NCBI GenBank assembly: GCA_947459295.1
Contig: CANHCY010000002.1
Span: 40,469 to 104,468, forward strand
DNA: 64,000 nt
Direction of reading: 5' to 3'
Origin: Chitinophagaceae bacterium
GTDB taxonomy: Bacteria; Bacteroidota; Bacteroidia; Chitinophagales; Chitinophagaceae
Numbering within the stretch: position 1 is the stretch's first letter; each line of letters opens with the position of its first letter. The translations under genes were made by a program, and so were the position numbers. This document shows positions 29,916 through 40,807 of the stretch, in pieces. The notes below the pieces were generated by a model that worked only from the letters and a program-made list of their open reading frames with translations, was not told the DNA's origin and ran no database searches.

Positions 29916-30011
29916 GCCCTGAAACGGCCTGTGCATAAGCATCTAAGAAGTATTTTAAAATTTACACCAATAAATTGCGGCGGTACCTTAAATTTGCACA
30001 ATTTGTAAATA

Positions 30012-31208
30012 ATGACCCACCCTACCCTCAACTCCAACGAATCCATTCCTTCAGGTAAGAAAAAAGTAATTGTACTTGGTAGCGGCCCCAATAGAATTGG
30101 CCAAGGTATCGAGTTTGATTATTGTTGTGTACACGGCTTAATTGCTATTAAAGAAAGTGGTTACGAAGCCATCATGGTCAACTGTAATCCTGAAACAGTT
30201 TCTACCGATTTTGACATGGCTGACAAATTATATTTCGAGCCAGTATTTTGGGAGCATTTATGGGAAATCATTGAACTAGAACAGCCGTATGGTATCATTG
30301 TTCAACTAGGGGGACAAACGGCGCTTAAATTAGCCAAGCGTTTACACGAAAAGGGCATTCGCATTATTGGTACTTCTTTTGAGAGCCTAGACATGGCCGA
30401 AGATCGTGGACGTTTTAGCGATCTATTAAAAGAATTAGAAATTCCATATCCATCTTATGGCACTGCACATACTGCAGACGAAGCCATTGAAGTAGCCAAC
30501 AAGGTTGGGTATCCCGTACTTGTAAGGCCAAGTTACGTTATTGGTGGACAGCGCATGCGCATTGTAATCAATGATGAAGAAGTTGAAAAAGCAGTCATCA
30601 GTTTGTTAAAACATATTCCAGATAACACCATCTTAATTGACCACTTCTTAGACCGTTGTCAAGAAGCAGAAGTAGATGCCATTTTTGATGGAGAAACTTT
30701 TCACATCATGGGTGTGATGGAACATATCGAACCAGCAGGTATCCATAGTGGTGATAGTAACGCGGTGTTGCCAGCGTTTAACCTAACGCCAATGATCATT
30801 GAAAAAATGGAATTCTACAGCGAAAAAATTGCGCGCGCCTTAAATATTAGAGGTTTGATCAATATTCAGTTCGCTATTAAAAATGGTCAAGTGTATGTGA
30901 TTGAAGCAAACCCAAGGGCTTCTAGAACAACACCATTTATTGCAAAAGCGTATCAAATTCCGTACTTAAATATTGCCACCAAAGTAATGCTAGGTGCCAA
31001 CAAACTCAGCGAATTCACCATGGTTAAAAAACTAGAAGGCTATGCGATAAAAGAGCCTGTATTTAGTTTTGATAAATTCCCTGGCGTGAATAAAGAGTTA
31101 GGACCAGAAATGAAAAGTACTGGAGAAGCCATTCGTTTTATCAAAGATTTACACGATCCTTATTTCCGCACGCTGTACAAAGAGCGTAGCATGAACTTAT
31201 CCAAGTAA
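30012..31208 (+). CDS. carB: Carbamoyl-phosphate synthase large subunit, C-terminal half only (second ATP-grasp module)
   Basis: VIVLGSGPNRIGQGIEFDYCCVHG and VNCNPETVSTDFDMADKLYFEP are second-half CarB signatures; 398 aa, no MGS domain and no first half upstream. Confidence 0.85.
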   Translation: MTHPTLNSNESIPSGKKKVIVLGSGPNRIGQGIEFDYCCVHGLIAIKESGYEAIMVNCNPETVSTDFDMADKLYFEPVFWEHLWEIIELEQPYGIIVQLGGQTALKLAKRLHEKGIRIIGTSFESLDMAEDRGRFSDLLKELEIPYPSYGTAHTADEAIEVANKVGYPVLVRPSYVIGGQRMRIVINDEEVEKAVISLLKHIPDNTILIDHFLDRCQEAEVDAIFDGETFHIMGVMEHIEPAGIHSGDSNAVLPAFNLTPMIIEKMEFYSEKIARALNIRGLINIQFAIKNGQVYVIEANPRASRTTPFIAKAYQIPYLNIATKVMLGANKLSEFTMVKKLEGYAIKEPVFSFDKFPGVNKELGPEMKSTGEAIRFIKDLHDPYFRTLYKERSMNLSK

Positions 31209-31282
31209 GTTAGGCGTAAATACGGGGAACCTTCTACCAAAATACATCGTTTAATTAGTAAGCGCTATTATAGTGTATAGGT

Positions 31283-33325
31283 TTGTGCGTGTCCATAACC
31301 ACACCACCTTTTTGGCATCAAGCACCATTTACTCGACTACTTTTTCCGCTCATAACCGGAATTATTACTTGCTATTATTTGTTACATGGCGTATGTACAA
31401 ATGCGCAGATACAAACCACTTTATACCTATTAGTGGGCGTTTCAATTTCAGGACTTTTAATTACCGCGCAGCTTTCCAGCTTCAAAAAATACCGTTACCG
31501 TTTTATACAAGGTATCTTCTTACAAATTGTATTTGCAAGTTTAGGCATTGCTGCTATGCAAAATATGTTGCAGGCACGTGACCAGGAAACAGCGCTACTA
31601 GCAGCGTCAAAAAAAGGCACCATTTATATTATGCGGCTAATAGAACCGCTTCAACTAAAAAATAAAACATACAAGACAGTTGCTATTATAGAAAGCATTG
31701 GCACTGCGCAACATGAAATAAAAACACGTATCAAAATAATAGTACACATCGCGGTAGATAGTAGCCAAAATATTGTGGCCTATTTAAGTGCTGGTCGTTA
31801 TATTGCCACTACCACTCAGCCAAACCCAGTGCCGGATACGCATAATCCAGGCGGTTTCAATTACAAAGAGTGGCTGTTTAGAAATGAAATTACACATCAA
31901 TTGTATTTGGCAAAAGGAAGTTGGGCCATGCTGCCCACCAAAAAAAGCAACCAATATTTACAGGTACTACAACAAAAAATTAGAAATCGGCTCCAACAAA
32001 ATATAACGGGTAAACAAGAAAAAGCAGTAGCAGCAGCACTTTTAATTGGTTACAAACAAGACATCGATTCCGATTTAATGAAAGCCTATAGCAATACCGG
32101 CGTGATACATGTTATTGCTATTAGTGGTTTACACCTAGGCTTAATTTATGGGTTACTGATTGGCATTTTTGGCTGGTTGCCAGATTCAATAATAAAAAAA
32201 TGGACTGCGCCACCTATCATGCTACTAGTGCTGTGGGGCTTTGCGCTACTAACAGGCGCCGGACCTTCTATTGTTAGAGCCGCCGTCATGTTTTCATTTA
32301 TAATTATTGCAACTATTGTAAAACAAAATTCTAGCATACTAAATGCGCTTGCTGCATCAGCATTTTTTTTACTCCTATTACACCCATTTTATTTATGGGA
32401 TATTGGATTTCAACTTTCCTATGCAGCAGTGCTTAGTATTGTACTATATCAAAAAAATATTTTTGATAGCATTTATTTCAAATACAAATGGATGCAGGCA
32501 TGCTGGCAGTTAAACGCCGTTACATTAAGCGCGCAAGTTTTAACACTACCACTTGTTGTGTATCATTTTCATCAGTTTCCCAATTACTTTTTGTTCAGCA
32601 ATTTTATTGTAGTGCCGCTATCTAGTATTATTTTATATGGCTGTTTACTCATACTCCCTTTAGGAAACTTTGCCTATTTGGGAAAGGCTTTATCAGTAGC
32701 CACTAGTTCGCTTATATCTTGTATGAACTGGATCATCCAAAAAATGAATGCGCTACCGTTTGCCACTACAAACAATTTAGAAATCAACACGGCGGAGGTG
32801 CTATTGTTTTTTACAATCATCGTTTGTTTCACGCTGTTTATACAAACCCAAAAAAACAAATGGTGTTACACGGGTTTAATAGCCTTATTGGCTGGCTGCG
32901 GCATGCATAGTTGTAAGCAAATAGAAGCAGCCAGGCAAACAACCCTAACGGTATGGTTTGTACCCAAAACAACAAAGATCACCATTAGGTATGGGCTACA
33001 AAAAGAAAACCTATTTCCAATTGGCAATAGCGCATTTAGCATTGGGCAAACCCGTTTTTTATCCATTGGTCAAATGCCATCTCTAAAAAATAGTCCAACG
33101 CCAGCACCAAAAGTGGATATCCTTTTAATTAGTAACCTACCAAAGTCGCCGATACCCTTACTCGCAAAGCAGTTTAAGCGTTCACTCTATGTATTTGACA
33201 GCAGCATACCGTTGTGGAAAATGCAAGCGTGGAAAAAAGAGGCAGAGGGCCTACATTTGCGGCATCATTTTGTTTCTCAACAAGGGGCTTTTGTCCACCA
33301 ATCAAGCAATGGAAAAGAAAATTAA
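31283..33325 (+). CDS. comEC: ComEC/Rec2-family competence protein (TTG or alternative start)
   Basis: ALLIGYKQDIDSDLMKAYSNTGVIHVIAISGLHLGLIYGLL, GAGPSIVRAAVMFSF, DIGFQLSYAAVLSIV; multi-pass membrane protein. Confidence 0.9.
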   Translation: MCVSITTPPFWHQAPFTRLLFPLITGIITCYYLLHGVCTNAQIQTTLYLLVGVSISGLLITAQLSSFKKYRYRFIQGIFLQIVFASLGIAAMQNMLQARDQETALLAASKKGTIYIMRLIEPLQLKNKTYKTVAIIESIGTAQHEIKTRIKIIVHIAVDSSQNIVAYLSAGRYIATTTQPNPVPDTHNPGGFNYKEWLFRNEITHQLYLAKGSWAMLPTKKSNQYLQVLQQKIRNRLQQNITGKQEKAVAAALLIGYKQDIDSDLMKAYSNTGVIHVIAISGLHLGLIYGLLIGIFGWLPDSIIKKWTAPPIMLLVLWGFALLTGAGPSIVRAAVMFSFIIIATIVKQNSSILNALAASAFFLLLLHPFYLWDIGFQLSYAAVLSIVLYQKNIFDSIYFKYKWMQACWQLNAVTLSAQVLTLPLVVYHFHQFPNYFLFSNFIVVPLSSIILYGCLLILPLGNFAYLGKALSVATSSLISCMNWIIQKMNALPFATTNNLEINTAEVLLFFTIIVCFTLFIQTQKNKWCYTGLIALLAGCGMHSCKQIEAARQTTLTVWFVPKTTKITIRYGLQKENLFPIGNSAFSIGQTRFLSIGQMPSLKNSPTPAPKVDILLISNLPKSPIPLLAKQFKRSLYVFDSSIPLWKMQAWKKEAEGLHLRHHFVSQQGAFVHQSSNGKEN

Positions 33326-34793
33326 ATCTGCGCTCATCTCTGTCTTTTATAAAGATGGTTTAGAGCCTTTAGCACGTCAATTAGTCGCTCAAAACGTAAC
33401 CATCTATTCGACGGGTGGCACTCAAAAATTTTTAGAAGATTTGGGGATCACTTGTGTTGCGGTAGAAAGCCTAACAACTTACCCTTCTATATTAGGAGGC
33501 CGTGTTAAAACATTACATCCAGCTATTTTTGGTGGTATTTTAGGGCGTAGGTACGAGCCACAAGACTTAATTGAAATGGAGCAGTACCATATCCCTGAAA
33601 TTGATTTAGTGATTGTTGATTTATATCCCTTCGAAGAAACGCTAGCAACCACCACAGAGGAAAAAGCCATTATCGAAAAAATTGATATTGGTGGTCCTTC
33701 TATGATTAGAGCAGCTGCCAAAAACTTTAGAGACTTAGTAGTTATTGCTGCAAAACAAGATTATGCAGTACTTGAAAGTATGCTTGCTGCACAAGCCGGC
33801 ACTACTACTATCGAGCAAAGAAAAGCCTTCGCTGCAAAAGCTTTTGAAGTAGTGATGCATTATGACATTGCCATCAGCAATTACTTTAATCCAGCGCCTA
33901 CGCAAATATTACGTTATGGTGAAAATCCACACCAGGGGGCTACTTTTACAGGTCGTTTGGATGCGCTTTTTACACAGCTAAATGGCAAAGAATTGTCTTA
34001 CAATAATTTAGTAGACGTAGACGCTGCCGTACAACTCATTGGAGAATTTACTGAAACAACTTTTGCGATTATTAAGCATACCAATGTTTGTGGTATTGCT
34101 GCAAGAAGTACGGTTAAAGACGCATGGGACGCAGCTTTAGGTGGCGATTCAGAAAGTGCTTTTGGTGGCGTACTAGTTACCAATAACACCATTGACACTG
34201 CTACTGCTAACGCTATCAACGAAATATTTTTTGAAGTACTCATTGCACCAAACTATGAAGCGGCCGCACTTGATATTTTAAAAAGTAAAAAGAATAGAAT
34301 TTTATTACAACTCACTGGTAATACAACTGTTTTAAAAACACCAAGCAAATCTTTACTAAATGGTGTTTTAGAACAAAGTCCAGACACAGGTAATTATAGC
34401 ACATGGGATGAAGTCGGTGGCAGAACTACCACCGACAGCGAAAAAGAAAATTTAATTTTCGCTAACCTCGTTTGTAAACATTTAAAGAGCAATGCCATTG
34501 CGCTTGTCAAAAATAAACAACTAGTAGGTAAGGGCTGTGGTCAAACCAGTCGTATTGATGCCCTAAGACACGCGATCGAAAAAGCACATCAATTTAGTTT
34601 TGATTTACATGGAGCCGTGCTAGCATCGGATGCCTTTTTTCCTTTTAATGATTGCGTACAAATTGCACAGGAGGCAGGTATCCAGGCATTTATTCAACCA
34701 GGCGGATCGGTAAGAGATAAAGACAGTATCGAATACTGCGTGGAACATAAACTAGCCATGGTCATGACAGGCCTTCGTCATTTTAGACATTAA
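33309..34793 (+). CDS. purH: Bifunctional AICAR formyltransferase/IMP cyclohydrolase
   Basis: SALISVFYKDGLEPLARQLVAQNVTIYSTGGTQKFL, GGRVKTLHPAIFGGIL, RYGENPHQGATF; start at MEKK, overlapping the comEC end. Confidence 0.97.
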   Translation: MEKKIKSALISVFYKDGLEPLARQLVAQNVTIYSTGGTQKFLEDLGITCVAVESLTTYPSILGGRVKTLHPAIFGGILGRRYEPQDLIEMEQYHIPEIDLVIVDLYPFEETLATTTEEKAIIEKIDIGGPSMIRAAAKNFRDLVVIAAKQDYAVLESMLAAQAGTTTIEQRKAFAAKAFEVVMHYDIAISNYFNPAPTQILRYGENPHQGATFTGRLDALFTQLNGKELSYNNLVDVDAAVQLIGEFTETTFAIIKHTNVCGIAARSTVKDAWDAALGGDSESAFGGVLVTNNTIDTATANAINEIFFEVLIAPNYEAAALDILKSKKNRILLQLTGNTTVLKTPSKSLLNGVLEQSPDTGNYSTWDEVGGRTTTDSEKENLIFANLVCKHLKSNAIALVKNKQLVGKGCGQTSRIDALRHAIEKAHQFSFDLHGAVLASDAFFPFNDCVQIAQEAGIQAFIQPGGSVRDKDSIEYCVEHKLAMVMTGLRHFRH

Positions 34794-34806
34794 TTTTATC
34801 GGTGGT

Positions 34807-35736
34807 ATGACAACCAAACAAAAAGCATACATAGGACTTGTACTCACTAGTACTATTTGGGGTACAACCTGGGTGGCAAGTAAGTATGGTATCAAACAAG
34901 GTATTTTTGCCTTTGAGTTGTCGGCCATTAGAAATGGATTAGGCGGCCTAGCATTAATTGTATTTTTTTTATTGAAGGGACAAAAACTACCAACTTTTAA
35001 AGAATTCAAATGGCTACTAGGGATGTCTATTTTACTATTTGTAATAGCCAATGGTTTTTCGACCTATGCTTTAAATGAAATCCCAAGCGGGCTTGCAGCA
35101 CTTATTGCCGCCTTATATCCATTAAGTGTTGTGATCATTGAAAAACTAAAATACAAGAATACAAAAATAACTACACTCACTTTCCAAGGAATGTTATTAG
35201 GTATCATAGGAATTGGAATTGTGTTTTATGAAAACCTTGCGGTACATAATTCGGTAGGCTATTTTGTGGGCCTTGTGGTATCGCTCATTGCAATGTTAAG
35301 CTGGAGCTTTGGCACTATATTTATTGCGCGCAATAAAATGGGCATGAACCCTTACTATGCAACGGGTTGGCAAATGTTTTTAAGCTGCTTTTTTTTAGGT
35401 GCCGTTGCAGTGGCTTCCGGTAAATCTACACCACTTCAAGAAATAACATTTAGCATTTGGATGGTGATTGCCTATTTAATTGTAGCGAGCTCGATAATTG
35501 CTTTTGCAGCATTTATTTATACCATGAAATATTTACCACCAGCCATTGCGTCATTGTATGCCTACATCAATCCAATTGTAGCTACTATTGTTGGTGCTTA
35601 TATGATGAATGAAAAATTAAGCTTACCCATTTTTATTGGCTCTTTTGTAACCCTTACTGGGGTATACCTCGTAAACAAATCAATGAAGGCACAACGCCAC
35701 CAAATCACACCAGTTACGGACGTTGACGGGATGTAG
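34807..35736 (+). CDS. DMT-family (EamA) transporter
   Basis: GLVLTSTIWGTTWVASKYGI; two EamA repeats, 10 TM. Confidence 0.9.
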   Translation: MTTKQKAYIGLVLTSTIWGTTWVASKYGIKQGIFAFELSAIRNGLGGLALIVFFLLKGQKLPTFKEFKWLLGMSILLFVIANGFSTYALNEIPSGLAALIAALYPLSVVIIEKLKYKNTKITTLTFQGMLLGIIGIGIVFYENLAVHNSVGYFVGLVVSLIAMLSWSFGTIFIARNKMGMNPYYATGWQMFLSCFFLGAVAVASGKSTPLQEITFSIWMVIAYLIVASSIIAFAAFIYTMKYLPPAIASLYAYINPIVATIVGAYMMNEKLSLPIFIGSFVTLTGVYLVNKSMKAQRHQITPVTDVDGM

Positions 35737-37102
35737 TTTTTTCCTTCCACATTTCATTGAAGGTTTTTGGTGTAAAATCCAGTTCAGAGCGGTGTACCGC
35801 CCAACCTTTAAATACTTTGTTGACCACCCAGTTTTTCATTTTACCATTACCCATATTCATCATGGGTCTATTTAAACTAGCCACCATCCATGCTTTCCAG
35901 GCAACACGCTCTGCAAGCGTGCTAGTGCCCTGTGTCACCGCTTCATGACGGTTATCGAGCAAGAGTTCATGTAAATTAATACGCATCGGACAAACCTCTG
36001 TGCAATTGCCACATAAAGAAGATGCATTACTCAGGTGCTTGTATTCATCTACACCACTTAAATACGGTGTAATCACTTTGCCAATTGGTCCACTGTAGGT
36101 TGTTTCGTATGAGTGGCCACCAATATTTTTATACACTGGACAAGCATTTAAACATGCGCCACACCTGATGCAATAGAGTGCTTCACGCGCCGTAGGATTC
36201 GCAAGTAAATTAGTACGGCCATTATCTAATAATATCACAAACATTTCTTCCGGACCATCAGACTCACCCGCTTGCTTAGGGCCCGTTAAAATAGAATTGT
36301 AAACGGTTACTTTTTGACCCGTACCATAGGTAGCCAACAGTGGCCAAAACAAAGGAAGATCATGAACAGAAGGAATCATTTTTTCAATACCTACAACGGC
36401 AATATGTGTTTTAGGCCAAGCACAGCTTAAACGGCCGTTGCCTTCATTTTCAGTAATTGCGATGCCCCCAATATCGGCAATTAAAAAATTAGCGCCCGTT
36501 ACACCCACCTCGGCTTCGGTGTATTTTTCGCGTAATTTAATACGCGCCACTTGTGTTAATTCTTCGGGTGTTAAATCCGGTTTTGTACCCAGCTTATTTG
36601 CAAATAATTTAGCAACATCTTCTTTGCTTTTATGCATTGCCGGTGTTACAATATGATACGGCGGCTCGCCATCTAATTGCTGAATGTATTCTCCTAAATC
36701 TGTTTCTACACTTTCGATGCCACTCGCTTCCAAGAAATCATTTAAATGAATTTCTTCGGTGACCATACTCTTACTTTTTACAAGCGTTTTGCAATTTCTT
36801 TCTTTACAAATTTTACCAATCGCTTCTAATGCTTCTGCGGTATCATTGGCCCAAATAACAGTAGCGCCTCTGGCTGTAATTTTTTGCTCAAATTCAACCA
36901 GGTAGGTATCCAAATGTTCGATGGCCTCCCATTTAATATTTTTTGCGCGCTCCCTTGTAATATTTACATCGGTAAATTGAGATTTACCAATAGGTACTAC
37001 TGCATTGTATTTAGAGATATTGAAATTGATTTTTCTGCGATGTTCTAAATCGGCAGCTTTAATGGTACTCTTCGCTATAAATGATGCAGCTGTTTCAGAC
37101 AT
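35714..37102 (-). CDS. lutB: LutB/LldF-family lactate-utilization iron-sulfur protein
   Basis: LUD domain plus CIRCGACLNACPVYKNIGGHSY and CGNCTEVCPMRINL ferredoxin motifs. Confidence 0.9.
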   Translation of the reverse strand: MSETAASFIAKSTIKAADLEHRRKINFNISKYNAVVPIGKSQFTDVNITRERAKNIKWEAIEHLDTYLVEFEQKITARGATVIWANDTAEALEAIGKICKERNCKTLVKSKSMVTEEIHLNDFLEASGIESVETDLGEYIQQLDGEPPYHIVTPAMHKSKEDVAKLFANKLGTKPDLTPEELTQVARIKLREKYTEAEVGVTGANFLIADIGGIAITENEGNGRLSCAWPKTHIAVVGIEKMIPSVHDLPLFWPLLATYGTGQKVTVYNSILTGPKQAGESDGPEEMFVILLDNGRTNLLANPTAREALYCIRCGACLNACPVYKNIGGHSYETTYSGPIGKVITPYLSGVDEYKHLSNASSLCGNCTEVCPMRINLHELLLDNRHEAVTQGTSTLAERVAWKAWMVASLNRPMMNMGNGKMKNWVVNKVFKGWAVHRSELDFTPKTFNEMWKEKTTSRQRP

Positions 37103-37104
37103 GC

Positions 37105-37695
37105 TTATTTTTTTTGACTTTTTTGATGAAGGGCCGTTGCTTCTAATGCTTCGTAAAATTCGCTTCCGTATTTACGTATTAATGATTCTTTTAAAAATTG
37201 ATACACCGGTACTTTTAATTTTTTTCCGAGGCTACATGCTGCACTACACAAATCTTCACGAGGTTCATAATTCACATATTCCATATCCGGATCGCGCTTG
37301 CTCTTTTTTGTTTTTACAGGAAACAAATGGCAACTGAGTGGCTTTTTCCAATCTAATTTACCGTCGTTATACGCCTGCTCAATGCCACATAGTATGGTGC
37401 CCATTTTATCTTTGATGCCATATGCGCAAATGCCTCCATTAATGGTAGGTGTTACCCATCCAAACTCGCGGTCGTATAAATATTTTCCCTGCTTTTCTAC
37501 CTCTTTGATCCCTTGCGGCGTCATATAAGGTTTGATATCTTCGTAATGGGCATTTAACTTTTCCAATTCCCACTTTTCCATGGGTGCACCAGCATCACCA
37601 TCCTCACAACAGCCTCCCTTGCATTTGCTTAAATCGCACACAAACTGCTCCTCTAAGAGCTCATCGGAAACTAATTTGTTGTCTATGATAATCAT
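37105..37695 (-). CDS. DUF3109 family protein
   Basis: Cys-rich CDLSKCKGGCCEDGDAGAPM and LSCHLFPVKTK. Confidence 0.88.
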   Translation of the reverse strand: MIIIDNKLVSDELLEEQFVCDLSKCKGGCCEDGDAGAPMEKWELEKLNAHYEDIKPYMTPQGIKEVEKQGKYLYDREFGWVTPTINGGICAYGIKDKMGTILCGIEQAYNDGKLDWKKPLSCHLFPVKTKKSKRDPDMEYVNYEPREDLCSAACSLGKKLKVPVYQFLKESLIRKYGSEFYEALEATALHQKSQKK

Positions 37696-37711
37696 GGTTA
37701 TGCGAATATAA

Positions 37712-38311
37712 TTAGTTTTTCCACCTAAAAGTATTTACTAAATGCTTCAAATCCGTTTTAATAAAGTCATTGACAACTTGCAAAGAATCGGCATTGGGTG
37801 TGGCGTCAAAATAAAGGGCGCCTCTTAAAAAATGCTTGGTAGAGTCCGTTAAAAAAAATTGATTGGCAGTAGCAGCATCACCTCCAACAGTAAAAAACAT
37901 ACCGCTAACGCCATTTGCAGTATTTACCAGTGAGTCATCAATAGAATAGGCCTTAGCCGACTGCTTACTCGTCATAAAAAACGAGTGCTTTACCAATGAG
38001 TCAAATTTATATTTTCCAATTTCTTTATAACTCACATAAATACGGCCATTAAACTGCGGAAAATCAATATTAATCCACCACTCATTTTCGGTGGCTTCCC
38101 CAAAAAAAGTAGAGTCTTTTACCACTTTGGCATATATAGGATACTCAAATGCATACGGATAACCAGGGGCATCAAACAGCTGGTATTTTTTTTCAGGGAA
38201 ATCGATTTTATAATATCCAGTAGGCTTTGGCGTATAACCACTATTACAGGCCATAAAAAATAGGCCAACAAAACCAAAAAATAAAACAGATAACTTTATT
38301 TGCCTTAACAT
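37712..38311 (-). CDS. gldD: Gliding motility lipoprotein GldD
   Basis: Lipobox FMACNSGYTPKPTGYYKIDFPEKKY; adjacent to gldE. Confidence 0.9.
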   Translation of the reverse strand: MLRQIKLSVLFFGFVGLFFMACNSGYTPKPTGYYKIDFPEKKYQLFDAPGYPYAFEYPIYAKVVKDSTFFGEATENEWWINIDFPQFNGRIYVSYKEIGKYKFDSLVKHSFFMTSKQSAKAYSIDDSLVNTANGVSGMFFTVGGDAATANQFFLTDSTKHFLRGALYFDATPNADSLQVVNDFIKTDLKHLVNTFRWKN

Positions 38312-38320
38312 GAAAAAAAA

Positions 38321-39673
38321 TTAAATGGGGTACTGACGCTTAATGGAAACCTTAATTTTTTGAAGTCTATTTTTGGCTACTTCTAAAACCGTAAATTCAA
38401 AATCACCAGAAGTCAAAATAGCCGCAGGTTTAGGAAAATCACCCGCTAGTTCAAGCACAAGACCTGCTAGTGAATCGCTCTCTCCTTTTACAGCATCAAA
38501 TGTTTCGGTAGGAAGATCCATCACTTTACACAAATCCTGAATCATCACACGGCCTTCAAAAATATAATTGTTGTCATCAATTTTTTTATAGTCGCTATCT
38601 TCTTCGTCAAACTCATCTTTAATCTCTCCAATAATTTCTTCCAAAATATCTTCGAGGGTAACAATACCACTCGTACCACCAAATTCATCCACCACTACAG
38701 CAAAGTGAATTCTTTTGGACTGAAACTCTTTTAATAAATCTTCGATTGGTTTTTGCTCGTGTACAAAGTAAGGTGGTCTTAAAAGTTTATGCCAGTTGTA
38801 GGTCGCGCTTTCATCCAAATGCGGCACCATATCTTTGGTATGAATAATCCCAATCACTTCGTCTAAGTCTTCTTTGTAAACCGGAATACGCGAATAGTTT
38901 ACTTCTCGTACAAATGCAATTAATTGATCAAAGCTAATTTCCTGATCTACCCCACTAACATCCATGCGGGTTTTCATGATTTGCTTAACCGTGATGTTTC
39001 TGAACTTAACAATACTCTTTAAAATATTTTTTTCATTTTCAGAAGCGGTTTCATTGGTTGTTAAATCAATGGCATGATCGAGTTCTTCGAGGCTATAGGC
39101 GCTTGCCGATTTGTTAGCCAGCTTTCTTTCAATAATATCTGAATATTTAACAAGTGGTTTGCTAAGTCCCATCACCAAATATGAGATGCCATAAACAATG
39201 CCGCCAAAGTCTTTTGCAAAACGAATATTGTTTTGTGTAGCGAGTACCTTTGGCATGATTTCACCAAATAGTACGAGTAAAAAAGTGACTGCAATGACTT
39301 TGATCACAAACTCCACCCACACTGCATTAAACTGTTCAAAATTAAACATGTTGTCGATGAGTAAATTTGAAATGATAATGATGGAGATATTGATAAAACT
39401 ATTGGCAATTAAAAGAGAGGCCAATAAAATTTTAGGTTGTTCTATGAGGTCTACAATTCTTTTATAGGCGGGTTGCTGTTTTGACTTTAATACATTGATG
39501 TCCTTAAAAGTTAAAGAAAAAAAGGCGACTTCGGAGCCTGCAAGTACAAAAGATAAAAATAACAGTACAACCAAAATAAGTACCAAAACAGTAGTGCCTT
39601 GGGGTTGAATAGCGCCAAAAAAAGATTGCGCAAAAAATAATCCCATTACCGAATGATCGTCCAAAGTGAGCAT
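38321..39673 (-). CDS. gldE: Gliding-motility-associated protein GldE (CNNM/CorC, CBS pair)
   Basis: DUF21 N-terminus, EIMPKVLATQNN, VVVDEFGGTSGIVTLEDILEEIIGEIKDEFD. Confidence 0.92.
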   Translation of the reverse strand: MLTLDDHSVMGLFFAQSFFGAIQPQGTTVLVLILVVLLFLSFVLAGSEVAFFSLTFKDINVLKSKQQPAYKRIVDLIEQPKILLASLLIANSFINISIIIISNLLIDNMFNFEQFNAVWVEFVIKVIAVTFLLVLFGEIMPKVLATQNNIRFAKDFGGIVYGISYLVMGLSKPLVKYSDIIERKLANKSASAYSLEELDHAIDLTTNETASENEKNILKSIVKFRNITVKQIMKTRMDVSGVDQEISFDQLIAFVREVNYSRIPVYKEDLDEVIGIIHTKDMVPHLDESATYNWHKLLRPPYFVHEQKPIEDLLKEFQSKRIHFAVVVDEFGGTSGIVTLEDILEEIIGEIKDEFDEEDSDYKKIDDNNYIFEGRVMIQDLCKVMDLPTETFDAVKGESDSLAGLVLELAGDFPKPAAILTSGDFEFTVLEVAKNRLQKIKVSIKRQYPI

Positions 39674-39745
39674 AAATTTAGTACCCTACAAAAATACCAA
39701 TAATTCAGTTACATCGCACACCAGCAAAACCACGATCATGCAGGT

Positions 39746-40807
39746 TTACCATACAAATTCTTCGTTAAAATATTGATTCAGAAGTTTTGGAAATGGAAGG
39801 GCCTTTAGTTTTGATATTTTTTGCCATTTTCCAGAGGTAATACTAGCTGGTTTTTTTGACAAGGACACCCGTATAAACTGCGCCGTAATTATTTGATGGG
39901 TCAGGGTTTGTTTTATTTCTGAAGAACGGTCCAATAATTGAATGGAAGACAGTCCTAATTGTTCCTTTAAAAACTGCTGTGTAGCAACTTGGTTCCACAA
40001 CATTTTTTTTCCAGCATCCAGCAAATAAAATTCAAACAAACCCTGCCAAATATCTTTGTGCTTTCTTTCACTAACCCAAATTTCATCTTTTACCTGAAGC
40101 AAAAAATAATAAAATCTACGCTCTTTTTTGATGAGCTGTTTTTCTTTTATAGGAAGTTGATTGACCTGCGCAGTAGCATGCGCAACACATGTTTTTTGGA
40201 GTGGACAAGCATTACAATGTGGCGCCAATGGTTTGCACACAGTAGCTCCAAAGTCCATAATAGCTTGATTGTAAAGACCTGCCTGTTTTTTATCGAGTAG
40301 TGCAGCCGCACGCGTTTCAAATATTTTTTTACCTGCAGTTGAATCTGTTGGAACATCAATGCCTTCGTAACGCGCAATCACTCTAAATACATTTCCATCG
40401 AGTACGGCATGTGGCGCATTAAAAGCAAATGATGCAATGGCAGCTGCCGTATAAGGCCCCACTCCTTTTAATGTTAAAAGCGTTTCATAATCATTTGGGA
40501 AAACGCCTTTATAGTTTGTTGCAATTACTTTTGCTGTTGCTAATAAATTTCTACACCGGTTATAATAACCCAGTCCTTCCCATAATTTAAAAACTGTTTG
40601 TTCTTTTGCTTTTGCCAAATCAAAAACAGTTGGATAGGCCTCAATAAATTTATTGTAATAAGCCAGCCCTTGTTCTACACGCGTTTGTTGTAGAATTATT
40701 TCGGATAACCAAATTTTATAGGGGTCTTTTTCGCCTTTCCAAGGCATATCTCTAGTATTTGAGTGGGCATGCCAATGAAGGAGGGTTTTGGTAAAATTTG
40801 ATTTCAT
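39746..40807 (-). CDS. mutY: A/G-specific adenine glycosylase
   Basis: RDMPWKGEKDPYKIWLSEIILQQTRVEQGLAYYNKF, LKGVGPYTAAAIASFAF, CKPLAPHCNACPLQKTC. Confidence 0.95.
   Translation of the reverse strand: MKSNFTKTLLHWHAHSNTRDMPWKGEKDPYKIWLSEIILQQTRVEQGLAYYNKFIEAYPTVFDLAKAKEQTVFKLWEGLGYYNRCRNLLATAKVIATNYKGVFPNDYETLLTLKGVGPYTAAAIASFAFNAPHAVLDGNVFRVIARYEGIDVPTDSTAGKKIFETRAAALLDKKQAGLYNQAIMDFGATVCKPLAPHCNACPLQKTCVAHATAQVNQLPIKEKQLIKKERRFYYFLLQVKDEIWVSERKHKDIWQGLFEFYLLDAGKKMLWNQVATQQFLKEQLGLSSIQLLDRSSEIKQTLTHQIITAQFIRVSLSKKPASITSGKWQKISKLKALPFPKLLNQYFNEEFVW

Noticed and set aside
31283-33325. ComEC lacking a metallo-beta-lactamase HxHxDH domain as a novel variant
   Set aside because: ComEC proteins without that domain are common; not unusual enough to report.
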